56,829 bases of DNA from Spirochaetales bacterium (GCA_016928415.1 JAFGKU010000110.1:1-56829); one strand, 5' to 3'; shown: positions 18,152-26,990, numbered from the stretch's first letter. The notes: generated from the sequence alone by a model not told the origin. Numbers and translations: made by a program.

Positions 18152-19489
18152 ATGCCTGAATTCTACAAGTATTATATAGAGAACCTGGGTTGCGCCAAGA
18201 ACCAGGTGGATGCCGAGACAATAATAACCCTCTTGTCTGAATCCGGCTGCGCCCGGGTAATTGAAGCGGATCAAGCCGATCTTATAATCGTAAACAGCTG
18301 CGGGTTTATCGAGAAAGCAAAAAGGGAATCAATCACAACAACATTGTATTTAAGGGAAAAATATCCGGGTAAAAAAATAATCCTTGCCGGCTGCCTTACG
18401 GAACGTTATTTTGATCAACTCAGGAAGGAAATGGCGGAGATCGACGGCTTTGCAGGAAACAGCGACCTGAATGAGGTCAAGGAAGTCTCTCTGGCCCTGT
18501 TAAGGGGAGACAAACCGTCAAGGGATAAAAGAAAGATAAAATCGGGAAACGAGGTGATCCGGAATGATTTTCTTTCCTTTCCCGGCAGCGCTTATATCAA
18601 AATTGCCGAGGGATGCAGTAATTATTGTTCCTATTGTTCCATTCCTTACATAAGGGGAAAACTTGTTTCACGGACAATCAGGAGTATCCGGGAGGAAATC
18701 GAGACACTTCACCGGAAGGGCATTGTAGAGTTCAATCTCATAGCCCAGGACCTGGGTGCATTCGGGGCGGACCGGGGAAAGCCGGAAATAGTTGACCTGT
18801 TTGCGGCCATTTCCGAATTAAAAGGTAATTTCTGGATACGTGCCCTGTACATACACCCGGACCATTTCCCCTGGCCGGTCCTGGAAATAATGAAAAAGGA
18901 CAGGAGGTTCATTCCTTACTTTGACCTGCCTTTCCAGCATGCGTCAAAATCCGTTTTGCTGAATATGGGGCGGAAAGGCAGCGGGGAGGAATACCTTGAG
19001 TTGACAGGCAGGATCCGTTCAGAAATACCGGCAAGCGTTATACGGTCTACCTTCCTGGTGGGATTCCCCGGAGAGACGGATTGGGATTTCTCGGAGCTCC
19101 TGGAGTTTCAGATGAAAGCCCGGTTGAACTGGCTCGGCGTGTTCGAATATTCACGCGAGGAGGGAACCAGGGCCTACCAGTTGAAAAGCAGGGTTGCCCG
19201 CAGGGTTGCCCGTGAGAGGCGTGAGGAAATTGAAAAACGGCAGGTGCCGATCACCGAGGTATTCCTGGAAAACATGATTGGAAAGAATTGCAGGGTCCTG
19301 GTTGAGGAAAAGGTGGAGGGGGAAAAATTTCATATTGGAAGATGCTTTTACCAGGCCCCGGAAGTGGACGGTCTCGTGGTAATCAATGCCGATGGTCTTG
19401 AGGCCGGTCAATTTGTTCAATGCCGCATAACCCGGCGGAACGGATTCGATCTGGAGGCGGTATTGGCGGAGGATGAAGACCTCTCCTGA
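18152..19489 (+). CDS. rimO: Ribosomal protein uS12 methylthiotransferase RimO
   Basis: About 445 residues with the three methylthiotransferase domains: the UPF0004 N-terminal domain starting ENLGCAKNQVDAE with Cys residues also in VNSCGF and AGCLTERY, a radical SAM core with EGCSNYCSYCSIPYIRG (Cys155, Cys159, Cys162), and a C-terminal TRAM domain. LGCAKN and GCLTERY separate RimO from MiaB. It adds a methylthio group to the conserved Asp of ribosomal protein uS12 using two iron-sulphur clusters. ATG 18152 is chosen because a strong promoter ends 10 nt upstream; ATG 18137 is in frame but falls in the -10 box. No Shine-Dalgarno is present. Confidence 0.92.
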   Translation: MPEFYKYYIENLGCAKNQVDAETIITLLSESGCARVIEADQADLIIVNSCGFIEKAKRESITTTLYLREKYPGKKIILAGCLTERYFDQLRKEMAEIDGFAGNSDLNEVKEVSLALLRGDKPSRDKRKIKSGNEVIRNDFLSFPGSAYIKIAEGCSNYCSYCSIPYIRGKLVSRTIRSIREEIETLHRKGIVEFNLIAQDLGAFGADRGKPEIVDLFAAISELKGNFWIRALYIHPDHFPWPVLEIMKKDRRFIPYFDLPFQHASKSVLLNMGRKGSGEEYLELTGRIRSEIPASVIRSTFLVGFPGETDWDFSELLEFQMKARLNWLGVFEYSREEGTRAYQLKSRVARRVARERREEIEKRQVPITEVFLENMIGKNCRVLVEEKVEGEKFHIGRCFYQAPEVDGLVVINADGLEAGQFVQCRITRRNGFDLEAVLAEDEDLS

Positions 19490-19516
19490 ATTCATCCCCT
19501 GTTTTACCGGGCCTTC

Positions 19517-19546
19517 TTGACATAACGCCCATTAGTTACAAATATT
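19517..19546 (+). promoter_or_regulatory. Candidate leaderless promoter of the AraC-type regulator
   Basis: TTGACA (19517-19522), an 18-bp spacer, AATATT (19541-19546), then 6 nt to ATG 19553. The -35 is perfect, the -10 matches four of six positions. Confidence 0.45.
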
Positions 19547-19552
19547 CTATTG

Positions 19553-21706
19553 ATGCCTGAACATAAAAACCGCAAAAACATCGCGCTTTTAACGAGCTAC
19601 ACGGGAACGGAATACATTGAAACATTGAGCAGGGGAGTTACCGATTTTGCCGCCGGGCATAACGTGAATTGCTACATCCACGTGGGCGGAACCATCCATT
19701 CCCCCCTGATATATGAACGGAACCGTAATATTGTCTTCGAAATGCTCAATAGTGGTCGGATTGACGGTGTGATAGTGTTTTCCCAGTTGATTGCCCGCTA
19801 CGTCGGGCCGGAGGAAATGAGGGAATTTTGCCGCGGCTATAGCAACCTGCCCGTCTTGAGCGTGGGAATGGCCCTGGAAGGGATTCCATCCATTATTCTC
19901 GACAACACGACAGGCATGCGGGAACTCATGGTGCATTTGATTGAACATCACGGGTACAGGCGGTTCGCCATGATTTCCGGTCCGCCCGGCAACATCGATG
20001 CCGCAGACAGGTATTACGAGTTTATCCGCGTGCTGCGCCAGTATAAAATTCCGGTGGATCCTGAACTGGTTATACAGAGCGATTTCGGTGTCCTGTACGG
20101 ACGGGAGGCGGTACGAATTCTCCTGGAGGAACGTAAAAGGAAATTCGACTGCATTGTCGCCGCAAGCGATGATATTGCTCTGGGCGCCATGACCGAACTT
20201 GAAAGCCGTGGTTTTTCCCTGCCGGATGATGTTGCCGTTACGGGTTTCGACAATATCAATGCCGGTTTACGCACGGCACCGGCCCTGACCACGGTCAGTC
20301 AGCCCATATGCGAGTTCTCAAAACAAGCCGCCAGGCTGTTGTATGCGCACCTTGTTGATCCTGAAAATTCCCTTCCCCCCTTAACGGAATATCCGACGCA
20401 TCCTGTAATCAGGGAATCGTGCGGCTGCCGTTCCGATTTGACTACTATCCTGCAGGAGCCGGGCGGGAGCAGCCCGGCGTACATCATCCGCACGCCGTTG
20501 CAGAAAAAGGATACCGCTGACACGGGCATGGTCAACCATTGGGTGGACGAGGTGTCAGGGGCTTTTACCAATGCCGTTAAAAAAAAGAAGGCCGATATTT
20601 TTCTGAATGAATTGAAAAGAATAACGGCGGATGAAAATTTTTTAACCGGCACCGATATGCTGATCCGGTTATTGCACGGAATGCTCTTGAAATATATGGC
20701 GTCATTAAAGGACAGGGGTGAACCGGCTGCTGCCGTAGGCATATGGGTCCGGGGCGTACAATTTGTTGAGGACCTGGAAAAGTACCGTGAAATCGCCCGG
20801 GATGTGGCAGCCGTGGATATTGATGATAAAATAAGGGACCTGGCCGAGGCCATGGAACAGGCAAGGGACTTGAAAACACAGATGGATGTGGTGCCCACAT
20901 GGCTTCCGCGGCTGGGAATAGAAACCTGTTATCTCTATGTCTATGATGAACCGGAGAAAGACCCGTTTGCGTCACGATTGATCCTGGCCTATAACCCCGG
21001 AGGTAGAATAACGGATGGACCGGATAAGGTGGATGCCCGCGGCCTTGTTCCCCAACCGGAATACTTTAAGGATCCTGCCCGGCAGACCCTGCTGGTGGAG
21101 CCGCTGTTTTTCGGGACCCAGCCGCTCGGATTCATCGTCTTTAATTTAACTTACTGGGATAAAAATAATTACGAATTCCTGAGGCAAAGGATTTCCTACT
21201 GCATTGCACCCAATGTTTACAAAGAACGGATCAGGGGAACCATAGACCGGGAGGAAATATTTTCAAGGAACAGGATCAGGCAGCTGTCCGACTCCAATGA
21301 GGAGCTGCGGTTGAAGCTCGATAAACTCCAGGATTTCATCACGGAAAAGGACATTCCCGAAGATAAGCGCGCCTGTGAGGATTTCAGGATCCAGCGTGCA
21401 CTGGATTATATCAAAATAAAATATAACGCGGATTTAACGCTCGAGGGGGTCGCCGGAAGGGTTTTCATGTCCCCGGGTTATTTTTCCTCCCTTTTCAAGC
21501 GGGCAACGGGTAAAAATTTCTCCGAATACCTCACCTCCGTCCGCATCCAGAAAGCCCTTTCTTTATTGAGAAACTATAATCTGAAGGTGAGTGAAATTTC
21601 CTCGATGGTGGGATACCACGATCCAAATTATTTTACAAAGGTATTCAAAAAAATAATGGGAATTTCACCGGCCGAATATGTTAAAAATAATGGCAACAGC
21701 GTGTAG
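19553..21706 (+). CDS. PBP-like sensor / GAF-like / AraC-type transcription regulator
   Basis: 717 residues. Residues about 7-285 form a LacI/periplasmic-binding-like domain (IALLTSYTG, ILDNTTGM, CIVAASDDIALGAM, VTGFDNI). A CGC motif follows near 289 at the same relative place as in the gene at 313. A helical and GAF-like stretch covers about 330-570 (LGIETCYLYVYDE), then a C-terminal AraC DNA-binding domain (about 612-715) has LEGVAGRVFMSPGYFSSLF and VSEISSMVGYHDPNYFTKVF, the two expected helix-turn-helix units. It should bind DNA in response to a small ligand, perhaps a sugar. Its target is not evident; rimO is upstream and the gene remnant and OmpA-like gene converge on it. No Shine-Dalgarno is present. 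Confidence 0.87.
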   Translation: MPEHKNRKNIALLTSYTGTEYIETLSRGVTDFAAGHNVNCYIHVGGTIHSPLIYERNRNIVFEMLNSGRIDGVIVFSQLIARYVGPEEMREFCRGYSNLPVLSVGMALEGIPSIILDNTTGMRELMVHLIEHHGYRRFAMISGPPGNIDAADRYYEFIRVLRQYKIPVDPELVIQSDFGVLYGREAVRILLEERKRKFDCIVAASDDIALGAMTELESRGFSLPDDVAVTGFDNINAGLRTAPALTTVSQPICEFSKQAARLLYAHLVDPENSLPPLTEYPTHPVIRESCGCRSDLTTILQEPGGSSPAYIIRTPLQKKDTADTGMVNHWVDEVSGAFTNAVKKKKADIFLNELKRITADENFLTGTDMLIRLLHGMLLKYMASLKDRGEPAAAVGIWVRGVQFVEDLEKYREIARDVAAVDIDDKIRDLAEAMEQARDLKTQMDVVPTWLPRLGIETCYLYVYDEPEKDPFASRLILAYNPGGRITDGPDKVDARGLVPQPEYFKDPARQTLLVEPLFFGTQPLGFIVFNLTYWDKNNYEFLRQRISYCIAPNVYKERIRGTIDREEIFSRNRIRQLSDSNEELRLKLDKLQDFITEKDIPEDKRACEDFRIQRALDYIKIKYNADLTLEGVAGRVFMSPGYFSSLFKRATGKNFSEYLTSVRIQKALSLLRNYNLKVSEISSMVGYHDPNYFTKVFKKIMGISPAEYVKNNGNSV

Positions 21707-21711
21707 GAATA

Positions 21712-21837
21712 TCAAGGTGTCAGCTGCATCGCTTTCCGGGCTGCGGCGGTCATCCCGTTTGCCTCAAAACGCCGAAGCACCAGGGTCTTCTGCAGCACCG
21801 GGTTGAGGCAAATTGCAAGAAAATAACCGTCTGCCAT
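21712..21837 (-). pseudogene. N-terminal remnant of a PfkB-family sugar kinase
   Basis: A 41-codon frame beginning 10 nt after the stop of the OmpA-family gene. Its product starts MADGYFLAICLNPVLQKTL and reads on as VLRRFEANGMTAAARKA before stopping. The LNPxLQKTLxxxRFExxxxxRA pattern is the first strand and turn of spirochaete-type PfkB kinases (1-phosphofructokinase/ribokinase clan), normally about 300 residues. The remainder, including the GxGD active-site motif, is missing; the 3' side abuts the end of the convergent AraC-type gene. It may be a deletion scar, or still be translated as a short peptide. Confidence 0.5.
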
Positions 21838-21847
21838 CTGCTTTCCA

Positions 21848-23083
21848 TCAATCTTCCATGATGATGATTTCCACCCGCCGGTTTTTAGCCATGTTCTCCT
21901 CGGTGTCATTCGGCGCCACCGGTTCGGTGGCGCCCTTGCCCTGGTACAGGAATTGTTTTTCTTCCATCCCCTGTGAAACCATGTGGTCCACGATGGCCTT
22001 GGCACGCCTTACCGAAAGTTCGTACTGCTCTTCCGTTGTACCCGCTTTGGCCGTATGCCCGATAACCAGGAATGTTCGGCCTTTTATTTTTTTAAGGGTT
22101 TCGGCGATTTTATTGAGCCTCCCCTTTTCTTCGGGAAGGATGATATCCTTGTTGGCCACGAACCGGATTTTATTCAGGGTCAGGGCAACCCCTTCATCAC
22201 GCTTCTCGATTGTCGTATCCGGAATATCGTCAGTTTTGATATCATCCTTTTTTGGTTCTTCCTTAAGGTCCTGCCTGATATTCTCGACGATCTTGTCCCT
22301 GTCCATGGGTTCGATCGTATCGAACCAGATATGGGTAAACCCCTTGACGACGATCGTTGTGCCGTCGGCAAGTTTGTAAACCTCCCCCCCGCCGGCTTCA
22401 AGGATCGTATCGTTCATGAAAACCGGTTTGCCGGTCCTCTTATTGAAAAGGATGTTAACGCTGTGACCGGCATTGGTAATCTCCCTGATTCGTTTGTCAC
22501 CGTCCGGGTCATCACCGGCTTTATACCTCAATGCGAACCGGGCCTGGATGGAATGAAATTGCCCGCCCTTGAATTCCGTCAATCCATTGTACGTGTATTC
22601 GCAGTAAAACCGTACCTTTGTATAAACTCCGTCGTGAAACGGCTCGATAATCCGTGTGCCGTATGCCTTCCATTTGTCACCCTTTTTCAGTGGTTCTTTT
22701 GGAAATGTCGGGAAATCGCGTAACGCGGGGAACGGATTGGAGGGGGGTACCAGGTACTGACCGTTCGGCAGGATCTGGAATTCCGTATACACTACCCTGT
22801 CAACCTGGTTCGCCACCAGCCGTGTATCCCTTTTGGTTTCCTCGAACACGTAAAAATCACCCTTTACTTTTGATCCTCCTCTTGCCTCCGGTACGACATC
22901 GAGCACACCCCTGACCTGCCTGTATCTGAACCCTATGTATTTCCCGTTTTCCCTTATTCTCAAATTGGATATTTCGGTAATCTTGTATTTATCGCCGACT
23001 TCGTAGTTGACCCGGAATAATTCTTCCCCGGATGAATATATGCAAAGGGTCAGAATGAACAGAAAGAAGAACGTTCGTTTCAT
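21848..23083 (-). CDS. OmpA-family outer-membrane/peptidoglycan-associated protein
   Basis: 411 residues. An N-terminal signal peptide (FFFLFILTLCIYSSG) is followed by about 270 residues of mostly beta-type sequence that I do not recognise, a charged linker at about 270-295, and a C-terminal OmpA-like peptidoglycan-binding domain (about 300-411) with LNKIAETLKKI, VIGHTAKAGT, LSVRRAKAIVDHM and NRRVEIII. The Asp and Arg that contact diaminopimelate in this family cannot be assigned with certainty, but the RRAxAV-NRRVE frame is typical. It probably tethers the outer membrane to peptidoglycan. GAGGAGG precedes the ATG. Confidence 0.85.
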   Translation of the reverse strand: MKRTFFFLFILTLCIYSSGEELFRVNYEVGDKYKITEISNLRIRENGKYIGFRYRQVRGVLDVVPEARGGSKVKGDFYVFEETKRDTRLVANQVDRVVYTEFQILPNGQYLVPPSNPFPALRDFPTFPKEPLKKGDKWKAYGTRIIEPFHDGVYTKVRFYCEYTYNGLTEFKGGQFHSIQARFALRYKAGDDPDGDKRIREITNAGHSVNILFNKRTGKPVFMNDTILEAGGGEVYKLADGTTIVVKGFTHIWFDTIEPMDRDKIVENIRQDLKEEPKKDDIKTDDIPDTTIEKRDEGVALTLNKIRFVANKDIILPEEKGRLNKIAETLKKIKGRTFLVIGHTAKAGTTEEQYELSVRRAKAIVDHMVSQGMEEKQFLYQGKGATEPVAPNDTEENMAKNRRVEIIIMED

Positions 23084-23270
23084 TGTATCTCCTCCTCTTT
23101 TCCCGATACACGGGGAACCTGCAAAACTCGCTCCTGATAACAGTATCGGCCGATCGGGTCTCTTTATTTCAATTATCTCCCTTTTACAGGCGGATTTCCA
23201 GTAAGGCAGATTGAATAACCCTGATTTTTACCGGCAGGGGAATAAAACGGTGCTTTTTAAAGCTGTGCCA

Positions 23271-23300
23271 ATTGAAATTTCTTTCAATGTATGATACCAT
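23271..23300 (+). promoter_or_regulatory. Promoter with overlapping palindrome upstream of the AOR operon
   Basis: TTGAAA (23272-23277), 17 bp and TACCAT (23295-23300) form a moderate promoter. The -35 lies in a perfect 18-bp inverted repeat, ATTGAAATTTCTTTCAAT (23271-23288; 7-bp arms, 4-bp centre), placed as a repressor operator would be. Its outline ATTGA-N8-TCAAT matches the two operators before the SDR gene. The rest of the 277-bp gap has no gene or recognisable riboswitch. Confidence 0.45.
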
Positions 23301-23360
23301 AACCGTTCGGGTGTTAAACATCATCTAGTTGCCGCTGAACGATCCTGGAGGAGTAAAGAA

Positions 23361-23741
23361 ATGAAGATTCTTCAAAAAAAACTGGAGTTATGCACGCAAT
23401 GTCGGGTATGTGAAATGGAATGTTCCCGAACATGGTTCAAAGAGGAAAAATCGGAGAAATCACGGATAAGGATCCATCAGGACAATCTCCTGACCTGTAC
23501 CCAATGCGGGGAATGTATAAAAATCTGCCAGGTACAGGCCATTTACCGGGATAAATTCGGGGTGATAAAAGTGGACAGGAAAAAATGTATAGGATGCTTT
23601 ATGTGCGTCGGTTTTTGCCCGGAAAGGGCAATGTTCATGCACAATGATTATGCGGAACCGTTCAAGTGCGTCGCCTGCGGTAAATGCGTCCAGAAATGCC
23701 CGACGAATGCCATATATATTCTGGAGGAAGCAGCCGGATAA
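23361..23741 (+). CDS. Polyferredoxin-like protein, electron carrier for AOR
   Basis: 126 residues with four [4Fe-4S] motifs: CTQCRVCEMEC (about 11-21), CTQCGECIKIC (about 50), CIGCFMCVGFC (about 75) and CVACGKCVQKC (about 105). No membrane segment or signal peptide. Four-cluster proteins of this type sit next to aldehyde:ferredoxin oxidoreductase genes and pass its electrons on. GGAGG is 8 nt before the ATG. The AOR gene starts 13 nt downstream, so the two are cotranscribed. Confidence 0.92.
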   Translation: MKILQKKLELCTQCRVCEMECSRTWFKEEKSEKSRIRIHQDNLLTCTQCGECIKICQVQAIYRDKFGVIKVDRKKCIGCFMCVGFCPERAMFMHNDYAEPFKCVACGKCVQKCPTNAIYILEEAAG

Positions 23742-23754
23742 CAAGGAGATTTAT

Positions 23755-25908
23755 ATGATATCGGATGAAGTTCGGACACAAAGCAATATAATCAGCGAGT
23801 ACAGATACACGACGGGAAAAATCGACAAGGGGTACAATAACAGGACCTTATACGTCAATGTAGGGACCGGCGAAATACGGGAAAAACCCGTTACGCAGAT
23901 GATGAAAGACAAGTTAATCGGGGGCAAGGGATTCGGGCTCTGGTATTTATGGAACGCGGTAACTCCTGAAACCAGATGGGACGACCCGGAAAATGAGATC
24001 GTGATTTCTACCGGTCCTTTGGGCGGGATCACGCAATACCCCGGGGCGGGGAAGTCTTTGGTCGTAACCATATCCCCGTTAACCGGCATGCCGATGGACA
24101 GCAATGTGGGCGGCCACTTCGGTCCGCTTTTGAAGTTCGCGGGATTCGACTCCATTGAATTGCAGGGAAAATCGGAAGAGGATGTCATCATTTTCATCGA
24201 CGGGAACGAGGGGATAGTTAAAATTGAAAAGTCGCCATTAAAGGTCTCGGACAGCCATTTGATCGGCGAGCAAATGGCCCACGTATTTTCTGAAAACGAG
24301 GAGGACAAAAAAAATGTCTCCGTCGTTTCCACCGGTTCGGCCGCGGAACACGCGTTTATGGGACTTTTGAATTTCACGTTCTATGATGCGCGGCGGAAAA
24401 AGATACGGATGAAGCAGGCGGGCCGCGGAGGGACCGGAACGGTATTCCGCAACAAGAGAATCAAGGCCCTGGTAGTGAGGTTCAGGGGGGTGAACCGGGG
24501 TTTGAATAATCCCGTAAACCAGGACATATTGAACGAGACGGGTGTTAAAATGCACCGGGAAATCCATGAAAATGACGCAAAACAGAACAGGATGCGCGAG
24601 GTAGGGACGGCCGGTCTCATAGAGATAATGAATGCGTATGACCTCCTGCCGACGCATAACTTCAAGTACGGCAGTCACAGGGATGCCAGCAAGATTTCAT
24701 CGGAAATTTTCAAGAAAATGGTCACGCAGAACATGCCGGACGGATGCTGGTATGGATGCAGCCTCTCGTGTGCGAAAGCGGTAGATAATTTTGAGTTGAA
24801 GACCGGCCCGTATAAGGGTGAAAAGGTGCTGGTGGACGGGCCGGAATACGAAAATGCGGCCGGTCTGGGCGCCAACCTGGGTATATTTGATCCCCAGTAT
24901 GTCATAGAAGGTAATTTCTACTGTGATACGTACGGTATCGATACGATTTCGTTCGCGACAACCACGGCCTTCATCATGGAATGTTTTGAGAACGGCATCA
25001 TCAACAGGGAAGTGACGGGCGGCCTGGACCTTAAGTTCGGAAACCGTGAAGCTGCCCTGGAGCTCCTCCATCAAATGGGAAGGGGTGAGGGTTTCGGAAA
25101 AATCGCCGGCCTGGGAGTAAGGAGATTAAAGCAGATATTTATCGAGAAATACGGGGCGGACCCCGGTTTTCTAAACGATATAGGAATGGAGCAGAAGGGG
25201 CTCGAGTATTCACAATACCTGCCCAAGGAATCTCTGGCCCAGCAGGGAGGGTACGGACTGACAAACAAGGGGCCTCAGCACGATGAAGCGTGGCTTATAT
25301 TCATGGATATGGTAAACAACCAGCTGCCCACCTTTGAGGACAAGGCGGAAGCCCTTCATTATTTCCCCATGTTCCGCACCTGGTTCGGCCTGAACGGATT
25401 GTGCAAGCTCCCGTGGAACGATATCGTTCCTGCGGATAACAAGAAGGAGGCGGATCCGACGAAAGTACCCGGGCATGTACGGAATTACGTGTCAATCTTT
25501 TACGCGGTGACGGGTATACAGGTGGACAATGACGAAATAATCCGCCAATCCGAAAGGGTATACAACCTCCAGCGTATTTTTAACGTCAGGATGGGTTGCG
25601 GCAGACGGGTGAACGACAGGGTGCCCTACCGGTCGCAGGGTCCCGTTACCGTGGAGGAATACGAATCCCGGGCTGAAAGGTATGACGGGCAGCTTTTGGA
25701 ACTGGCCGGATTTGATCCTGAGGGAAAAACGACGGCCGAAAAAATGGCCGTTCTGAGAAAATACAGGGAGGACCAGTATGAGAAACTCATCGATGCCGTG
25801 TACGAAAGAAGGGGCTGGACAAACAACGGGATTCCGACTATAAAAAAACTGAAGGAACTCGGGATGGACCTGCCCGAACTTTTAGCCGTTGTGGAAAAAT
25901 TACAATAG
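23755..25908 (+). CDS. aor: Tungsten-containing aldehyde:ferredoxin oxidoreductase family protein
   Basis: 717 residues with the AOR family layout: N-terminal domain with LIGGKGFGLWYLW, ISTGPLGG, and GGHFGPLLKFAGFDSIELQG (tungstopterin binding), then the all-helical domains. The family oxidises aldehydes to acids (or reduces acids) with a bis-tungstopterin and one [4Fe-4S] cluster. Cluster ligands appear to be Cys331, Cys335 and Cys339 (CWYGCSLSC) and the Cys of GLCKLPW near 549; the first spacing is three residues where the archaeal enzyme has two. ATG 23755 follows GGAG by 7 nt. The upstream ferredoxin and downstream MoaD-like genes complete an AOR module. No FAD subunit is encoded nearby, unlike the three-subunit AorABC enzyme. 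Confidence 0.92.
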   Translation: MISDEVRTQSNIISEYRYTTGKIDKGYNNRTLYVNVGTGEIREKPVTQMMKDKLIGGKGFGLWYLWNAVTPETRWDDPENEIVISTGPLGGITQYPGAGKSLVVTISPLTGMPMDSNVGGHFGPLLKFAGFDSIELQGKSEEDVIIFIDGNEGIVKIEKSPLKVSDSHLIGEQMAHVFSENEEDKKNVSVVSTGSAAEHAFMGLLNFTFYDARRKKIRMKQAGRGGTGTVFRNKRIKALVVRFRGVNRGLNNPVNQDILNETGVKMHREIHENDAKQNRMREVGTAGLIEIMNAYDLLPTHNFKYGSHRDASKISSEIFKKMVTQNMPDGCWYGCSLSCAKAVDNFELKTGPYKGEKVLVDGPEYENAAGLGANLGIFDPQYVIEGNFYCDTYGIDTISFATTTAFIMECFENGIINREVTGGLDLKFGNREAALELLHQMGRGEGFGKIAGLGVRRLKQIFIEKYGADPGFLNDIGMEQKGLEYSQYLPKESLAQQGGYGLTNKGPQHDEAWLIFMDMVNNQLPTFEDKAEALHYFPMFRTWFGLNGLCKLPWNDIVPADNKKEADPTKVPGHVRNYVSIFYAVTGIQVDNDEIIRQSERVYNLQRIFNVRMGCGRRVNDRVPYRSQGPVTVEEYESRAERYDGQLLELAGFDPEGKTTAEKMAVLRKYREDQYEKLIDAVYERRGWTNNGIPTIKKLKELGMDLPELLAVVEKLQ

Positions 25909-25918
25909 GGGTATGGTG

Positions 25919-26116
25919 ATGATCCAGGTAAATGGAAGAAATTTTACATGGGAAGATGGACTCACGGTCCAAAGGCTTATCGAGCTGAAAAGGTATATCT
26001 ATCCGCACAAGATCGTCAGAATTAATGACAGGATAATTCAAGAGGAAGAATACGGGTCAACCCTTATTAGCTCGGGTGATGACGTTAAGGTTATTCACCT
26101 GATGGCGGGCGGTTAA
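25919..26116 (+). CDS. MoaD/ThiS-like sulphur-carrier protein
   Basis: 65 residues with a ubiquitin-like beta-grasp pattern (MIQVNGRNFTW start, VRINDRII and DDVKVIHLMAGG end). The C-terminal Gly-Gly is the site that is adenylated and thiocarboxylated in sulphur carriers for pterin-dithiolene or thiamin synthesis. Its place 10 nt after the AOR gene suggests it supplies sulphur for tungstopterin. GTG 25916 and ATG 25913 are alternative starts. Its stop codon overlaps the stop codon of the convergent ThiF-like gene. Confidence 0.85.
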   Translation: MIQVNGRNFTWEDGLTVQRLIELKRYIYPHKIVRINDRIIQEEEYGSTLISSGDDVKVIHLMAGG

Positions 26117-26799
26117 TTAATTTCTATTGTTTCAAATTCCTGTTCCAGTGTATTCACTATTAAAAGTTTTTTTCTCAAAAGGGTTCCGCGGCCTATCAGT
26201 ATCTTCAGCACCTCGCTCACCTGCAGGGAGGCTACGAGTGCGGGAGTGAAGGAAGGGTTCCCCAGTATTTTTTCTTCCCCTTCCCCTTTGTGTCCGGGAT
26301 AGAGATATTCCAGGGTCCTGTCTCCCGGTAGTATCGTGGTCACCTGGCCGTACCAGCCTGCGATTGACCCGTGTACGAGGGGAATGCCCAGTTTCTCCGT
26401 CTTTTCCTGAAGAAGAATCCTTGCCGCTATGGAATCGAGGGCATCCACGGCGACTTCACTCCCTGAAAGTAATTTGTCCGCGTTTTTTTCATCCAGGTTT
26501 TTACCGATCGCATTGAGCTTTACATAAGGATTCACGAGCGCCATCCGCGCCTTTGCCTCTTCCGCCTTTGATTTTTTCAGGTTGCCCGGGTGGGAAAGTA
26601 TCTGCCTGTTCAGATTGGATTCGTCGAACACATCCCCGTCAATGGCCGTGATTGTGCCGATGCCGAGTCTGCCCAGCATTTCTATCACGTACCCGCCGAG
26701 GCCGCCGCATCCGATGACGCATACCGAGCGCAGGGAAAGGCTTTCGTTTTCCTCCCCGGTAAGCATCTGCGAATTTCTTTTGTATCTTTCACGGATCAT
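26113..26799 (-). CDS. ThiF/MoeB/HesA-family adenylyltransferase (E1-like)
   Basis: 228 residues. The nucleotide-binding motif VCVIGCGGLGGYVIEMLGR, the acidic turn AIDGDVFDESNLNRQ and the NPYVKLNAI strand are those of E1-like enzymes that adenylate the C-terminal glycine of MoaD/ThiS-type carriers. No zinc-binding CxxC pairs are seen in the C-terminal half, as in shorter HesA/ThiF forms. It converges with the MoaD-like gene, its likely partner, with a 4-nt overlap. GGAGAGGT is upstream of the ATG, so the start is secure. Confidence 0.9.
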   Translation of the reverse strand: MIRERYKRNSQMLTGEENESLSLRSVCVIGCGGLGGYVIEMLGRLGIGTITAIDGDVFDESNLNRQILSHPGNLKKSKAEEAKARMALVNPYVKLNAIGKNLDEKNADKLLSGSEVAVDALDSIAARILLQEKTEKLGIPLVHGSIAGWYGQVTTILPGDRTLEYLYPGHKGEGEEKILGNPSFTPALVASLQVSEVLKILIGRGTLLRKKLLIVNTLEQEFETIEIN

Positions 26800-26923
26800 T
26801 TTTACCTCTCCATCAGTGCAGGCTACCGTGAATTCGGCAACAAATCAAGTATGCCGCGAAGATTGTTGAAAATCGGAACCGGGCCGTTATCAGCCTGTTT
26901 GACAGGGAACCGTCATCATTAAT

Positions 26924-26941
26924 ATTGAGTAATCACTCAAT
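26924..26941. promoter_or_regulatory. Palindromic operator 1 of the SDR gene
   Basis: ATTGAGTAATCACTCAAT has perfect 7-bp arms around a 4-bp centre. It lies 17 bp upstream of the -35 box and matches operator 2 outside the centre. This is the size and form of TetR-family binding sites. Confidence 0.6.
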
Positions 26942-26957
26942 TTTTTACCGGCGACGC

Positions 26958-26986
26958 TTGACTTTTTTTGTCCACCGTGGTATCTT
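26958..26986 (+). promoter_or_regulatory. Promoter of the SDR gene
   Basis: TTGACT (26958-26963), a 17-bp spacer and TATCTT (26981-26986). The expected start near 26993 lies inside operator 2, so binding there would block initiation. Confidence 0.6.
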
Positions 26987-26990
26987 GATA

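Noticed and set aside
23084..23360. Molybdenum/tungsten-cofactor riboswitch before the AOR operon
   Set aside because: I looked for the conserved hairpins and purine-rich core of the Moco-type element and could not fit them; only a promoter with a palindrome is supported.
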